DNA of 64,000 nt from positions 62,001 through 126,000 of the forward strand of contig JASEET010000002.1 of NCBI GenBank assembly GCA_030019335.1, read 5' to 3'. This document shows, one piece after another, positions 18,225 to 28,183 of the stretch (position 1 is the stretch's first letter; every line of letters begins with the position of its first letter). Under the pieces are notes generated by a model. The model saw only the letters and a list, made by a program, of their open reading frames with translations, did no database searches and had not been told where the DNA came from. This stretch comes from Candidatus Bathyarchaeia archaeon. GTDB taxonomy: Archaea; Thermoproteota; Bathyarchaeia; Bathyarchaeales; Bathycorpusculaceae. The position numbers were made by a program, and so were the translations under genes.

Positions 18225-18570
18225 GTTCTTTCCCAGTTAGACCTCTCAGTTAGACCTTAAATAGATTGCTGTTGTCTTCCATGATTGTCAACCATGTCTT
18301 TGATTTTCGGTTTAGATTTTGACCCTTCAGTAGCCAGCAAGTTTGCAAGCTCATTTTTCAACACTCCGTCCACATTGTTTAATTCGGGATTCTAGCGTCT
18401 ACATTTCCGAACGTTCATTTTCCACCATCCATCTCATTCAACATAAACCCTAACAAAAACATATTTGGCTCCAAATAGACGGGCCTACCGCAATTGCACG
18501 CACACACAGAGCATAACATACACTAAACTACTAAAAATATCTGATAAAAGCATAAAAAGGGGAAAAGAAG
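18225..18570. other. 346-bp intergenic region downstream of EF-1alpha
   Basis: No ORF is supported. The only clear structure is the 49-bp repeat at 18460-18508 (listed separately). Confidence 0.6.
18460..18508 (-). repeat. 49-bp dispersed element, copy 2
   Basis: Read on the minus strand it begins TGTGTGTGCGTGCAAT and ends CAAATATG. It matches 43830-43878 at 41 of 49 positions with no gaps. The shared block CCCGTCTATTTGG is followed by a small inverted repeat (ATTTGG-AG-CCAAAT). GATGGATGGTGG lies 40 bases further on, as GATGGTGG does after copy 1. Confidence 0.75.
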
Positions 18571-19875
18571 CTATGGTCCCTTTTTCGTGATTTCTTTGAC
18601 AACGCCAGCGGCTACTGTTGTGCCCATGTCTCTAATTGCGAATCTTCCGAGCTCCGGAAATTCTGTGTAGGGTTCAATCGCTATTGGATGTAGAGGCTCC
18701 AGCCTTACTATGGCGCTGTCTCCGGTTTTCAGGAACGTTGGCTTTTCTTCCACAACTTGTCCTGAACGCGGGTCAATTTTCTTTAGTAGCTCAGTGAATC
18801 TGCATGCGACTTGTCCAGTATGATAGTGAACCACAGGCGTGTATCCCGCTGCTATGGCTGTTGGGTGATAGATGACGATTATTTGTCCAATGAATTCTTT
18901 GGCTACTGTTGGTGGGTTAGTAGCGTGTCCACAAACGTCTCCACGACGTACGTCTGTCCTTGCTATGCCCCTAACGTTAAATCCTACGTTATCGCCCGGT
19001 TCAGCCCTCGGCATTCTTGTATGGTGCATCTCTAGTGATTTTACTTCAGCCTTCTTGTTAGCTGGCATAAATATGATTTCATCTCCCTCTTTGAGTACTC
19101 CGGTTTCAACTCTGCCTACAGGAACCGTGCCCACACCTGTGATGCTGTAAACGTCTTGAACTGGAAGGCGTAAAGGCTTCTTCAGTGGTTTAGGAGGCAT
19201 CTCAAACGTGTCTAAAGCTTCAATCAACGTTGGTCCTTTGTACCAGGGCATTTTATCGCTTAGCTTCACAAGGTTGTCGCCTGTCCATCCTGAAGTGGGC
19301 ACAAAAGGTATTTTCTCTACCTTGAAGCCAACCATCTTAAGCATCCTTGAAACTTCATTCTTGACTTCATTGTATCGCTCTTCACTCCAGTTAACTGATA
19401 CGTCATCCATCTTGTTAACAGCCACAACCATCTGGTTAACGCCTAAGGTGAAAGCTAAGAAGGCGTGCTCCCTTGTTTGACCGCCTGGACCTATGCCTGC
19501 TTCGAATTCTCCTCTTTTGGCTGAAACGAAAAGTATGGCGCCGTCACCTTGGCTTGCTCCCGTAATCATGTTTTTAACGAAGTCCCTGTGTCCTGGCGCA
19601 TCTATAACTGTGAAATAGTACTTTTTCGTTTCAAACTTTAGGAATCGAAGGTCGATTGTTAATCCTCTTTCCCGCTCCTCTTTAAGGTTGTCGAGAACCC
19701 ATGCGAACTTGAACGTTTCTTTTCCTAGTTTTCTAGCTTCTTCCTCGAAAGCTTTTATGGTTCTGTCATCAATCGCTCCAGCTAGGTATAGCATGTGTCC
19801 TGTTGTTGTTGATTTTCCATGGTCGACGTGTCCAATTATTATTAGGTTTAAGTGTGGTCTTTCAGGTTTACTCAT
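18571..19875 (-). CDS. tuf: Translation elongation factor 1-alpha
   Basis: 434 aa, archaeal EF-1alpha: delivers aminoacyl-tRNA to the ribosome with GTP. G1 [11 protein letters not shown]3 DAPGHRDF, G4 NKMD, then domains 2 and 3 ([29 protein letters not shown]). The start ATG at 19875 has a strong AGGAGG 7 bases upstream. It stands alone rather than in the usual S12-S7-EF operon, separated from S7/S12 by a convergent GTPase gene. Confidence 0.97.
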   Translation of the reverse strand: MSKPERPHLNLIIIGHVDHGKSTTTGHMLYLAGAIDDRTIKAFEEEARKLGKETFKFAWVLDNLKEERERGLTIDLRFLKFETKKYYFTVIDAPGHRDFVKNMITGASQGDGAILFVSAKRGEFEAGIGPGGQTREHAFLAFTLGVNQMVVAVNKMDDVSVNWSEERYNEVKNEVSRMLKMVGFKVEKIPFVPTSGWTGDNLVKLSDKMPWYKGPTLIEALDTFEMPPKPLKKPLRLPVQDVYSITGVGTVPVGRVETGVLKEGDEIIFMPANKKAEVKSLEMHHTRMPRAEPGDNVGFNVRGIARTDVRRGDVCGHATNPPTVAKEFIGQIIVIYHPTAIAAGYTPVVHYHTGQVACRFTELLKKIDPRSGQVVEEKPTFLKTGDSAIVRLEPLHPIAIEPYTEFPELGRFAIRDMGTTVAAGVVKEITKKGP

Positions 19876-19882
19876 TTCTTCT

Positions 19883-19888
19883 CCTCCT
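19883..19888 (-). promoter_or_regulatory. Strong Shine-Dalgarno of EF-1alpha
   Basis: AGGAGG on the minus strand, 7 bases before the ATG; this fixes the start at 19875. Confidence 0.8.
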
Positions 19889-19944
19889 TAATTTTCAAAT
19901 TTCCTTTAATTTTAGTGAATTCGTTTACACAACTATTCATTCAA

Positions 19945-19952
19945 TTATAAAT
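19945..19952 (-). promoter_or_regulatory. TATA box of EF-1alpha
   Basis: TTTATAAT on the minus strand about 70 bases before the start codon, predicting a leader of roughly 45 bases. Confidence 0.5.
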
Positions 19953-20122
19953 GGATTTTGGTGTGTTTTGATTATGGTAAGTTATTCTGTTGATTCCGTT
20001 TTATTGTTGAAGAACATTTTCTTTATCGCTAGAAAAAATCAGAGCAACAATTAGAATGGTGAAAACTTTGGAAACAAATATTAGAGCTGATTTTGGAATT
20101 ATTGTTTGGACGCGTCTAGGTT

Positions 20123-21298
20123 ATGCCAACAAACTTGCCTGCTGAAGCAAAACACAAGTGGGCTGAGGTTTCAGCAGCAAAAAATCCAAGAAAGAAACTT
20201 CAACTCCTACAAGAGTTTTTGAGCCTCGTTCCGAAGCATAAAGGTACAGCTAAACTTTGTGTCCAAGTTAAAAAGCAAATGGCAACTTTACGGAGAGAAA
20301 TTGAGGAAAAGAAACGTAAAAAGGCTGGGAAAGGCGGACCAAAATTTTTCATAGAGAAGGAAGGAGCAGCCCAAGTGGCGCTTGTAGGCTTGACGAACGT
20401 TGGAAAAAGTAGCCTACTTGAAGCCACCACAAATGCAAAGGTTGAGATTTCGCCTAGCCCCTACACCACAAAAGAGCCAGTGCCAAGTATGCTTGCTTAT
20501 GAGGATGTACAGTTCCAGATTGTGGAAGCCCCAGCGTTAATGAAAGGCTCTGCTGACGGTAAAGCATGGGGTCCCCAGACCCTTGCTTTAGCCCGAAATG
20601 CTGACAGTTTAATCTTGATGGTGGATTTAACGCAAGACCCTGTTGGACAATTATCCTTAATTTTGGATGAGATGAAGAAAGCCCGAATATTTGTTAGTAA
20701 ACCTATGGCACGCGTTGAGATTGAAAGAAAGTTTCTGGGTGCTGGCTTAAGAATAATTTTGATTGGTAGGCTTGTTGACTGCACTTTTAGAGATGTTGAA
20801 GAACTTCTCAAGAGCTACCGTTTCATGGATGCTGTTGTTAAGATTTATGGAGAAGCCACGCTTGACGAAGTTGAAGATGCGATTTTTGAAAGCACTGCGT
20901 ATAAGCCTGCGGTGATAGTTGCAAACAAAATAGATTGGGAGGGTTCTGAAGAGAATTTAAAGCTGTTAGAGACCTACGTTGGCAACAAACTGCCCATAGC
21001 TGCAGTTTCGTGTGAAAAAGGGTATGGCCTAGAAAAGCTCGGCGAAGTTCTATTCAAGACATTAAACATAATCCGCGTCTACACCAAAGAACCGAAGGAG
21101 AAAGAATTTTCTAAAAGACCATTCATCCTAAAGAAAGGTGCAACAGTCTACGACCTAGCCAAAAACATTCACAGTGATTTCAGCGAAAACTTTTCCTTTG
21201 CAAAGGTCTGGTCTAAACGTCTTGTTTTCAGTCCACAAAAAGTTGGTTCCACATTTGTTCTTGAAGATGGAGATGTTGTCGAGATTCATGTGAAGTAA
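20123..21298 (+). CDS. DRG/OBG-like GTPase with TGS domain
   Basis: 391 aa. N-terminal helical region, G domain with VGLTNVGKSSLLEAT (G1) and ANKID (G4), and a C-terminal TGS domain (FILKKGATVYDLAKNIH ... VLEDGDVVEIHVK). The G3 region reads VEAPALMKGSADG instead of DLPG, so the Asp and Gly of the switch II motif are not canonical. DRG-family GTPases bind ribosomes or translation factors. It is convergent with S7 and divergent from EF-1alpha, fitting a translation role. Confidence 0.85.
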   Translation: MPTNLPAEAKHKWAEVSAAKNPRKKLQLLQEFLSLVPKHKGTAKLCVQVKKQMATLRREIEEKKRKKAGKGGPKFFIEKEGAAQVALVGLTNVGKSSLLEATTNAKVEISPSPYTTKEPVPSMLAYEDVQFQIVEAPALMKGSADGKAWGPQTLALARNADSLILMVDLTQDPVGQLSLILDEMKKARIFVSKPMARVEIERKFLGAGLRIILIGRLVDCTFRDVEELLKSYRFMDAVVKIYGEATLDEVEDAIFESTAYKPAVIVANKIDWEGSEENLKLLETYVGNKLPIAAVSCEKGYGLEKLGEVLFKTLNIIRVYTKEPKEKEFSKRPFILKKGATVYDLAKNIHSDFSENFSFAKVWSKRLVFSPQKVGSTFVLEDGDVVEIHVK

Positions 21299-21316
21299 TT
21301 TTATTGAAGGTAGCTG

Positions 21317-21907
21317 CTATCTTGATGCTTGGGCTATTCTTTCTTTTTCGTGGCGTTTTGAAACCGCGTAGCTTTTCATGTCATGGTTTGCAGCTAGGAT
21401 TAGCTCTTCTGCTAGGCATTCCGCTATTGAGCGAGGCTTATGTACTGAAGCTTGTCTTGCTCCTTCACAGATGTGCCTTAAAGCGAGGTCAACTCTTCTT
21501 TGCGGAGAGACGTCTACAGACAAGTGGTAAACTATGCCTCCGTAGCTAAGTCTCGTTGTGTCTTCGCACTGTGCAGAATTCTCCACAGCCCTAACAAGCA
21601 CTTCTATCGGGTTTCTGCCAGTACGTAAATGGATTATTTCGAGGGCATGTTTCATAATGTTTATGGCTTTAGCCTTTTTCCCAGCGTTTTTCCCTGGTCG
21701 CATAAGATTGTTTATAAGTCGTTCCACGATGTTTACATTTGCTTTACGAAAGCGTTTGTGTTCATGACGCCCCATGCTGTGCAGAACTGCAACAGGCTTT
21801 AAGGATATGTATCTCTTTAAGCCTAAGTCTTGCACTTCGATGTCGTTGAAACTCCATTTCTCTAAAAGCTTTACTTCAGTTTCTTGTTTCTGACTCAAAA
21901 TTCTCAC
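21317..21907 (-). CDS. rps7: Ribosomal protein S7 (uS7)
   Basis: 196 aa. It contains the uS7 core ([67 protein letters not shown]) with the archaeal N-terminal extension. It binds the 3' major domain of 16S rRNA. Its ATG overlaps the stop of S12 (ATGA), so the two are translationally coupled. Confidence 0.95.
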   Translation of the reverse strand: MRILSQKQETEVKLLEKWSFNDIEVQDLGLKRYISLKPVAVLHSMGRHEHKRFRKANVNIVERLINNLMRPGKNAGKKAKAINIMKHALEIIHLRTGRNPIEVLVRAVENSAQCEDTTRLSYGGIVYHLSVDVSPQRRVDLALRHICEGARQASVHKPRSIAECLAEELILAANHDMKSYAVSKRHEKERIAQASR

Positions 21908-22344
21908 CGCATCGGTTTCTGTTTTCTTCCAAGCACAAGCTCCTTTAAGGATACGCCGTTAATCATTATGACCTTCCATCTCACACCTGGAATGTCGCCC
22001 ATGGCTCTTCCACGTGAACCACCTATACCTTCAACTATCACCTCATCATGTTCGTCAACAACGTTTAAAGCTCCGTCCCCGGGCAGAAAAGCAGTAATAA
22101 GCCTACCGTTTTTTATCAGTTGAGTTCTCACACATTTCCTTATGGCGCTGTTGGGTTGCTTGCTTTCTACACCTACTTTTTCGAGGACTATGCCGCGGCC
22201 CATGGGTGCTCCTTCAAGAGGATCTGCTTTTACATCTAGCCTTAACATTCGCCGTTTATAGTATATGTCACTCCATCTGAACTTTTTCCGTTTTGCCAGT
22301 AGTTTTCTTGCGGCGAATTCGCCCTTTGGAGATTTCGAACCCAT
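21904..22344 (-). CDS. rps12: Ribosomal protein S12 (uS12)
   Basis: 146 aa, archaeal length. Decoding-centre loops are seen as [19 protein letters not shown] and [22 protein letters not shown]. First gene of the S12-S7 pair. TTTAAATATT (22383-22392, minus strand) is a suitable TATA box ~40 bases upstream. Confidence 0.96.
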   Translation of the reverse strand: MGSKSPKGEFAARKLLAKRKKFRWSDIYYKRRMLRLDVKADPLEGAPMGRGIVLEKVGVESKQPNSAIRKCVRTQLIKNGRLITAFLPGDGALNVVDEHDEVIVEGIGGSRGRAMGDIPGVRWKVIMINGVSLKELVLGRKQKPMR

Positions 22345-22480
22345 GGTTTTGTTTTCCTCTCGCTACGTCTAATCGTATCTCTAATATTTAAACTGTAACA
22401 TGAAAGTTTTTCCAAAAAGTTTTAGTCCTCACCTTAACAATGTTGTAACGCTAACCCTTAATCTCAAGGGGTAATTAGCA

Positions 22481-23275
22481 ATGAATAGTTGGCAATTACT
22501 GAAACTTGAAACCTATAATGCTTTTATGAATATGGCTATTGACGAGGCTATTTTAAGAGCAAGGATTGAAAATCTTGTCCCTAACACCTTGAGGTTTTAT
22601 TGTTGGAAGCCGTCGACTGTTTCCATTGGAAGATTTCAAAACATCGAAAACGAAGTTCATTTAGACAACTGCAAAAAGTACGGTGTGTATGTTGTTAGAC
22701 GGATAACAGGAGGCGGCACAGTTTACCACGATGCTGAAGGCGAAATCACCTACAGCGTAGTCGTCAGCAAGAAAGACTTGGAAACCGAAGACATAACAGC
22801 TGTTTATGCGAAAATATACAGTGGACTAACTGAAGCGGGCAAAATTTTGGGGATAAACGTAGATTTCAACGAAGGCAACACAAAAACTTGTCCAAACTTA
22901 ACGGTTAATGGCAAGAAAATTTCTGGAAGTGCACAATCCCATAAGCGAGGAGTTGTTTTACAACATGGCACACTTCTAGTAGACGTGGACTTAGAGAAAA
23001 TGTTCACTTTCTTGCGTGTTCCATGGGCTAAAACATGCATGGAAGTCGTAAATGTTGCGAAACGGAAAATCACCTCAATAAAGAAAGAGCTGGAAAGAGA
23101 TGTTTCAATAGAGGAGGTAAACCAAGCTCTAACCGAAGGTTTTCAAAAAGCCTTAAACGTCAAACTTGTGGATGGTGAATTAACACTTTATGAACGTGAG
23201 CTTGCAGAAAAACTTTGTAAAGAAAAGTACGCTACTGACGACTGGAATTTTTATGGTAGAACCAGTGTGGTATAA
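22481..23275 (+). CDS. lplA: Lipoate-protein ligase A family protein
   Basis: 264 aa of the BPL/LplA catalytic fold: FYCWKPSTVSIGRFQ, VVRRITGGGTVYHD (ligand loop), NLTVNGKKISGSAQ (catalytic Lys region) and HGTLLVDVDLEKM. It activates lipoate with ATP and transfers it to a lipoyl domain. The large C-terminal domain of bacterial LplA is absent, although a short ELAEKLCKEKYATDDWNF end is present. Archaeal forms of this size may need a separate LplB subunit, or act as octanoyl or other acyl transferases. No lipoylated complex is encoded nearby. Confidence 0.8.
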   Translation: MNSWQLLKLETYNAFMNMAIDEAILRARIENLVPNTLRFYCWKPSTVSIGRFQNIENEVHLDNCKKYGVYVVRRITGGGTVYHDAEGEITYSVVVSKKDLETEDITAVYAKIYSGLTEAGKILGINVDFNEGNTKTCPNLTVNGKKISGSAQSHKRGVVLQHGTLLVDVDLEKMFTFLRVPWAKTCMEVVNVAKRKITSIKKELERDVSIEEVNQALTEGFQKALNVKLVDGELTLYERELAEKLCKEKYATDDWNFYGRTSVV

Positions 23276-23286
23276 AGTTCAGTAGC

Positions 23287-24711
23287 CTAATGCTTTTCGA
23301 TTCTCCATTTTACACCTTGAGGTGTATCCTCAATTATTATGCCCATGGCTTTGAGCTGTTCTCTGATTCTGTCGGCTGTCTTCCAGTCTTTAGCTTTTCT
23401 GGCTTCTTCCCTTTTACGAATAAGCTCTTCAGCCTCTTTGGATAATTTCTCTTCCTTCTTAACTTCGCCGATTACGCCGAGAACCTTGTCGAACCTCATC
23501 ATTAACTTGTAGACCTCTTCAGCCTCTTCCTTGCTGAATACATTGTCATCCATGAGTTTGTTCACTTCTCTAACAAAGTCAAATAAGGGGGCTAACGCGA
23601 CACTTATGTTTAGGTCGTCATCCATAGCCTCTTCAAAACGCCTCTGCACACTACTCATTAACGTCTTTATTTTTTCTCTGCATCCTCTTCCATCAGCATC
23701 TATTAGCCTATGCATGAAGTTTATTAGGCGGTCAACAGCGCTCTTCGCAGCTTCCAATCCTTCAAAAGTGAAGTTTAATTGCTGCCTGTAATGGGTTGAC
23801 ATAAGCAAGTAGCGTATAGCCTTCGGGTCATAACCTTTACCAAGCAAGTCTCTTAAAGTGTAAAAGTTGCCCAATCTCTTAGCCATTTTTCTTCCTTCGA
23901 CAAGTAAATGCTCATTGTGAAGCCAATAGTTGACGAATTTTTTACCCGTTGCTGCTTCGCTTTGGGCAATTTCGTTTTCATGATGCGGAAAAAGGTTGTC
24001 CACACCACCACAGTGAATATCCAGTGTTTCGCCCAAATATTTCATCGCCATTGCTGAGCACTCAATGTGCCACCCGGGCCTTCCTTTGCCAAGCTCCGTT
24101 TCCCAGAAAACATCACCGTCTTCTTCATCCCATGCTTTCCAGAGGGCAAAATCACGTGCCTCTTCTTTCCCGTATTCATCGACTTTCACTCTTGCGCCTG
24201 ATTTAAGCTCTTCGACTTTAATTTTTGAAAGCTTCCCGTAATCTTTGAATTTCGAGATATCATAGTAGATTGAGCCATCTTCGCCTCTGTAAGCGTAACC
24301 CTTCTCCATCAGCTTTTTTATTAAAGCGACCATCTCGGGGATGTGCTCTGTTGCCTTGGGATAACGTTCTGCCCTTTCAATGTTTAGTGTTTTTATGTCT
24401 TCAAAAAAAGCCTTTATGTAGTGTTCTGTGTACTCTTTAAGTGGTATTCCTTGTCTTCTAGACGCTACAATTGTTCTGTCATCCACATCTGTTAGGTTCA
24501 TGACTTGAGTTACATTAAAACCGCGATATTCAAGCCATCTTCTCAACAGGTCTTCGAAAATGAAGGCTCGGAAGTTTCCTATGTGAGCGAAATCATAAAC
24601 CGTAGGTCCACATGTGTACATTTTAACTTTGCCTTTCTCTGAAGGAATGAACTTCTCCTTTTTACGCGTCAACGTGTTGAAGAAGCGTAGATTTTCGGTT
24701 GAGGTTTCCAT
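23287..24711 (-). CDS. cysS: Cysteinyl-tRNA synthetase
   Basis: 474 aa class I synthetase. Zinc site and ATP motifs: CGPTVYDFAHIGNFRAF (HIGH variant HIGN), GWHIECSAM, HCGGVDNLFPHHENE, and KMAKRLGNFYT (KMSKS variant). C-terminal DALR-type helical domain ends MGIIIEDTPQGVKWRIE. It charges tRNA-Cys. AGGAGAG precedes the ATG. It is convergent with lplA, tails 11 bases apart. Confidence 0.97.
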   Translation of the reverse strand: METSTENLRFFNTLTRKKEKFIPSEKGKVKMYTCGPTVYDFAHIGNFRAFIFEDLLRRWLEYRGFNVTQVMNLTDVDDRTIVASRRQGIPLKEYTEHYIKAFFEDIKTLNIERAERYPKATEHIPEMVALIKKLMEKGYAYRGEDGSIYYDISKFKDYGKLSKIKVEELKSGARVKVDEYGKEEARDFALWKAWDEEDGDVFWETELGKGRPGWHIECSAMAMKYLGETLDIHCGGVDNLFPHHENEIAQSEAATGKKFVNYWLHNEHLLVEGRKMAKRLGNFYTLRDLLGKGYDPKAIRYLLMSTHYRQQLNFTFEGLEAAKSAVDRLINFMHRLIDADGRGCREKIKTLMSSVQRRFEEAMDDDLNISVALAPLFDFVREVNKLMDDNVFSKEEAEEVYKLMMRFDKVLGVIGEVKKEEKLSKEAEELIRKREEARKAKDWKTADRIREQLKAMGIIIEDTPQGVKWRIEKH

Positions 24712-24769
24712 GGCGTACTCTCCTAAGAAATAGCGGATAAACGATACTTAAGGATTTTACGCTAGCGAA

Positions 24770-24916
24770 TTAATCGTATTTTTTCAGTTTTATCATTTCT
24801 CTGAAGCTTTTCAGGTCTTGGGCTACGAGTTTTAAAAAGTAGAGTTCTTCCATTGTTTTTTCAAATTTTGCGAATTCTTCCCGGATTTTCTGCAGAGAAT
24901 GTTCATTTTGACCCAT
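24770..24916 (-). CDS. Small helical protein, 48 aa
   Basis: ORF MGQNEHSLQKIREEFAKFEK... ending MIKLKKYD: amphipathic, coiled-coil-like, no TM segment. It has a clean ATG with GTGAGAAC upstream and lies 58 bases upstream of cysS on the same strand. Base composition matches coding neighbours. No family recognised. Confidence 0.5.
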   Translation of the reverse strand: MGQNEHSLQKIREEFAKFEKTMEELYFLKLVAQDLKSFREMIKLKKYD

Positions 24917-25156
24917 TTGTTCTCACTTTCTTTTGGTGCTTCGAGTGGAGGGTTTTCATTGTTTTTTGGCTAACCACGCAGCCATTCCGTCATCGAGGAG
25001 AAAGGAGAAGGCTTCGAAAACGGAAAACAATTCTTGGCTGCTTGTGGTTTAGCCTTCAACCTCAGCCCTCCAATACTGCATCGTAAGACTTAATATATAA
25101 GCTCCTATAAAAACATTACTGAATAACACGAACATGCAAACGTTAAAATAAAAAGC
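24917..25156. other. 240-bp gap with a TATA-like box
   Basis: CTTATATATTAAG on the minus strand (centre ~25095) is a good TATA box for the small ORF at 24770-24916 and cysS. A very short minus-strand frame ending A-A-W-L-A-K-K-Q at 24958 is interrupted by a stop and is not called. Confidence 0.35.
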
Positions 25157-25705
25157 CTACCCGATAGCCAAAATGCCTTCCAAAATTTTCTCTTCACGAA
25201 CGTCCAACTGTTTAGAAAGCCAAGATTTCAAAAGTGACTCCTGTTTGGGAATCTCACCACTGTAGGTTATGACTTGATTGTTCTTTAAAGCATCCACCTG
25301 AAACGTTTTCTCATCTTCTTTATACAAGAAAGACAGTGTTTGAGCTTGATAAGCTAGAGTTTGAAAGTCTTTCCATTGTTTACAACGCAGAATCACTGGC
25401 GGACCTTGTGCCACTCTGATTGGTTGAGTCCTTTGTTCTTGCACTGGTTGTGCTGGTATTGCGGGGGCTTCAGGTGAAGTTGAGAGATACGTGATTAGGT
25501 TCGCTATTTCATTCTGTAACGTGGTAAGTCTTTCTTCCACCTTCTCTATTTTCCCACTTAACTCGCCAGCATCACCCAACCTTTCAGTTATACCGCCTAA
25601 CTCGTTTATCAGCCGGTCTAAATCCTTTTCATGCTCCTTCAAAACGTTTATTATGAAGTCTAAAGCTTCTAAAGCCTCGTCCTTGGATGGAGCTTTCTTA
25701 GACAT
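25157..25705 (-). CDS. Coiled-coil protein, 182 aa, function unknown
   Basis: Residues ~10-75 form a heptad-rich coiled coil (ALEALDFIINVLKEHEKDLD, IEKVEERLTTLQNEI). A Pro/Gln linker follows, then a compact C-terminal domain (VILRCKQWKDFQTLAYQAQ... KILEGILAIG). There is no signal peptide or TM segment. The layout suggests an oligomeric adaptor. No family recognised. Confidence 0.7.
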   Translation of the reverse strand: MSKKAPSKDEALEALDFIINVLKEHEKDLDRLINELGGITERLGDAGELSGKIEKVEERLTTLQNEIANLITYLSTSPEAPAIPAQPVQEQRTQPIRVAQGPPVILRCKQWKDFQTLAYQAQTLSFLYKEDEKTFQVDALKNNQVITYSGEIPKQESLLKSWLSKQLDVREEKILEGILAIG

Positions 25706-25866
25706 AGCTTTTTTCCCTTTCCTTTAGTTATTGAATGGCATTCTTTGTAAATAAAGGTAGCGAATCCTCAAAATGTATCCATATGCAGAGGCATCCGTAC
25801 GTATTGAAAATTAAAACTTGTATGGGAGAGTTAAAATATCTGGTTTCTAAATAAATAAAATGTTCA

Positions 25867-27306
25867 ATGGAAGGATGTATCCTTATGTATGGAACATTAA
25901 ATTTCCATGAAAAAGAGGAAATCGTCAAATTCATCTCAGAAAAGAGCATCAAAATCCTTAATTTATGTCACATTCCAGAAGATGGAAGGCTAAGAACCTT
26001 AAGTTTTTCAGTAATGAATAAAAAAAGGATTAATGAAATTTTAGAGTTCGGTGAAAGAGTTGACGGTTCAAATTTATTCTCATACATTGAAACAGATAAA
26101 AGCGACATTTACATAATGCCCAAGTTTGACAGAGTCTTCACTAATCCCTTTTCAAAAGCGCCCACACTAAACGTTTTATGTGAATATTTAGACGAAAACG
26201 GAAAACCGTTAGATGCCGCTCCAAAAAATGTTTTGGCGAGGGCTGAAGAAAAATTGCGTTCTTCAACTGGTATTGTTCTAAAGGCTCTAGCTGAACTTGA
26301 GTTCTACATCATTTCCAAACGCGAAACCGAAATGCTTTTTCCAGGAGCACCAGATAAAAACTATCATGAATCTGCTCCTTTCACGAAGTTTGAGGATTTA
26401 AGAAATGAAGTTTTGGTCACGTTGGAAGCTGTTGGGATCGCTACAAAATATGGACATAGCGAAGTTGGTCGAATATTACGCAAAGACGATGTATTTATGG
26501 AACAGCACGAAGTAGAGTTTATACCGCAGAATTTAGCGGAAATGGCTGAAACAATCACAATTGCAAAATGGGTCATTCGAAACATTTGCGCAAAACATGG
26601 AGTATCCGTCTCTTTTTCCCCTAAAATAGCTCTAGAACACGTTGGAAACGGAATGCACATTCACCTGTGCGGGTTAAAAAATGGGAAAAACATAATCGCA
26701 AATCCGGATGGAACCTTAAGCATCGAAGCCCTAAAAATGATTGGCGGAATACTAAAGTTTGCACCAAGCCTCGCAGCCTTCGGAAACACAACACCAGTAT
26801 CTTATCTGCGTTTTATTGCACGCAAGGAGTCTCCAATGCATATTTGTTGGGGTGCCAGAAACCGTTTAGCCCTAATACGCATACCATTATGGTGGAACTT
26901 TAGAAAAACAAGCGAAGAAGCAGATAATTGCAAGGAAACCTTTGAGTATAGAGCTCCAGATCCATTGGCAAACGCTTACTTGCTTTTTGCCGGAATAGCC
27001 GTAGCCGTAGATTATGGCTTAAAAAACCATGAAGAAGCATTGAAAATTGCCGAAGAATTACACATCGAAGGAAATGTTGCTGAAAGAAAAATGCTTAAAG
27101 TTTTGCCACTTTCTTGCAGTGGATCTGCGGAAAACCTTGAGAAGGATAGACGATTTTATGAAGCAGACGGAGTTTTCCCCAAGAAATTAATTGATAAGAC
27201 CATAGAAAAGCTGAAGTTCTATAAGGATAAAAATTTATGGGAGAAATTGGCTGGCAAGCAAGACGAAATCGAAGACGTGTTAGGGCAGTACCTACATTAC
27301 GGCTGA
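25867..27306 (+). CDS. glnA: Glutamine synthetase family protein
   Basis: 479 aa of the GS fold. Catalytic blocks: LAELEFYI (Glu pair), EQHEVEFIPQ, HVGNGMHIHLC (ATP/ammonia His), RNRLALIRIPLWWN, and FEYRAPDPLANAYLL (Arg-Glu). No adenylylation-site motif is seen. It could be a true Glu + NH3 + ATP enzyme or one of the glutamate-polyamine/gamma-glutamyl ligase homologues; HEVEF instead of the common HEID suggests a divergent branch. A second ATG at 25885 is preceded by GGAAGGATG and may be the actual start. Confidence 0.8.
   Translation: MEGCILMYGTLNFHEKEEIVKFISEKSIKILNLCHIPEDGRLRTLSFSVMNKKRINEILEFGERVDGSNLFSYIETDKSDIYIMPKFDRVFTNPFSKAPTLNVLCEYLDENGKPLDAAPKNVLARAEEKLRSSTGIVLKALAELEFYIISKRETEMLFPGAPDKNYHESAPFTKFEDLRNEVLVTLEAVGIATKYGHSEVGRILRKDDVFMEQHEVEFIPQNLAEMAETITIAKWVIRNICAKHGVSVSFSPKIALEHVGNGMHIHLCGLKNGKNIIANPDGTLSIEALKMIGGILKFAPSLAAFGNTTPVSYLRFIARKESPMHICWGARNRLALIRIPLWWNFRKTSEEADNCKETFEYRAPDPLANAYLLFAGIAVAVDYGLKNHEEALKIAEELHIEGNVAERKMLKVLPLSCSGSAENLEKDRRFYEADGVFPKKLIDKTIEKLKFYKDKNLWEKLAGKQDEIEDVLGQYLHYG
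25871..25884 (+). promoter_or_regulatory. Palindrome abutting an alternative GS start codon
   Basis: AAGGATGTATCCTT is a perfect 6+6 palindrome with a 2-base spacer, ending immediately before ATG 25885. It contains the purine-rich candidate ribosome site, so as RNA it could mask that site; as DNA it could be an operator. Confidence 0.3.
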
Positions 27307-27432
27307 TTAAGCCTGTTAAAACGTGAATGACAATAGAAAAATTTAATGACTGTTCTATTAGTCATACTCGTCCTCTAAATGAGAAATGCTTATAGCCTAT
27401 CTTTAACGGTTAAAGTTTCAGAAAAGCCTAAT

Positions 27433-27507
27433 GGGCGGGTAGATCAGCTTGGAATGATCGCCACGTTGGCATCGTGGAGGCCGCGGGTTCAAATCCCGCC
27501 CCGTCCA
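27433..27507 (+). tRNA. tRNA-Ala (GGC)
   Basis: Complete 75-nt cloverleaf. Acceptor GGGCGGG/CCCGTCC contains the G3:U70 pair that marks alanine tRNAs. D stem GATC/GATC, anticodon stem CCACG/CGTGG with loop TTGGCAT (anticodon GGC), T arm GCGGG-TTCAAAT-CCCGC, discriminator A. CCA is not encoded. No intron. Confidence 0.95.
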
Positions 27508-27666
27508 CAAATTTCGCGTGATTTCCAATTTGCGGGATGGATCTGCTGGTTTTCATTTTAATCGAAAATTCTGAAAGTTTAATATATGCCGCTGAGAATA
27601 GTACATTAAGCCTTTTTCGGAAGGACTCGGAGAGTTGAAACTTCTGGTTTTCTCCGGAATTGTTAA

Positions 27667-28038
27667 AATGCCCAAGTTGAAAAGGTTGTAGGTCAATCGG
27701 TAGCCTTCACGTCAACAGTTTCTGGCGGATACACTCCATACAGCTATCAATGGTATCTTAACGGCAACCCTGTTTCAGGCGCAACATCTTCCACATGGAC
27801 ATTCACGCCAACCTCAAGCGGCATATACTACGTACACCTCAAAGTCACAGACGATAAAGGAAATACAGCACAATCTGAAACCGCCCGCATAGCAGTTGCA
27901 ACCGTTCCAGTCGGAGGCTACTCATTCCCAATACAGGTTACCACCAAAACAGAACCAGTAATACCATACATTGCTTTGATAGCAACCCTAACAGCAATCT
28001 TCACAAAAATGAGACTAAAAACCAAAAGAAAACACTAA
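27667..28038 (+). pseudogene. C-terminal remnant of a PKD/Ig-domain surface protein
   Basis: An open frame without a start codon (it follows TAA at 27664). It encodes one PKD/Ig-like repeat (VGQSVAFTSTVSGGYTPYSY, TFTPTSSGIYYVHLKVTDD), a VPVGGYSFPIQ linker and a terminal hydrophobic stretch with a basic tail (KMRLKTKRKH): the anchor end of an archaeal surface protein. The 5' part is absent, consistent with truncation by rearrangement next to the tRNA-Ala gene. Confidence 0.75.
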
Positions 28039-28183
28039 AAAACCATGCAATCCCACTTTCAGCACAGATTCCAGCTGCGCAAGTAGAATAACAAACCATC
28101 AGCATTTATAACATTGTTCGAGTTCATTTAGTGTTTGGAGAAAACAGACCATAGAAGTCCCTTATCGGGAGACATCTCCACTT

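Noticed and set aside
24853-25086. 77-aa plus-strand frame in the cysS upstream gap
   Set aside because: It lies opposite the better-formed small helical ORF (24770-24916) and a TATA-like box; composition does not look coding on that strand.
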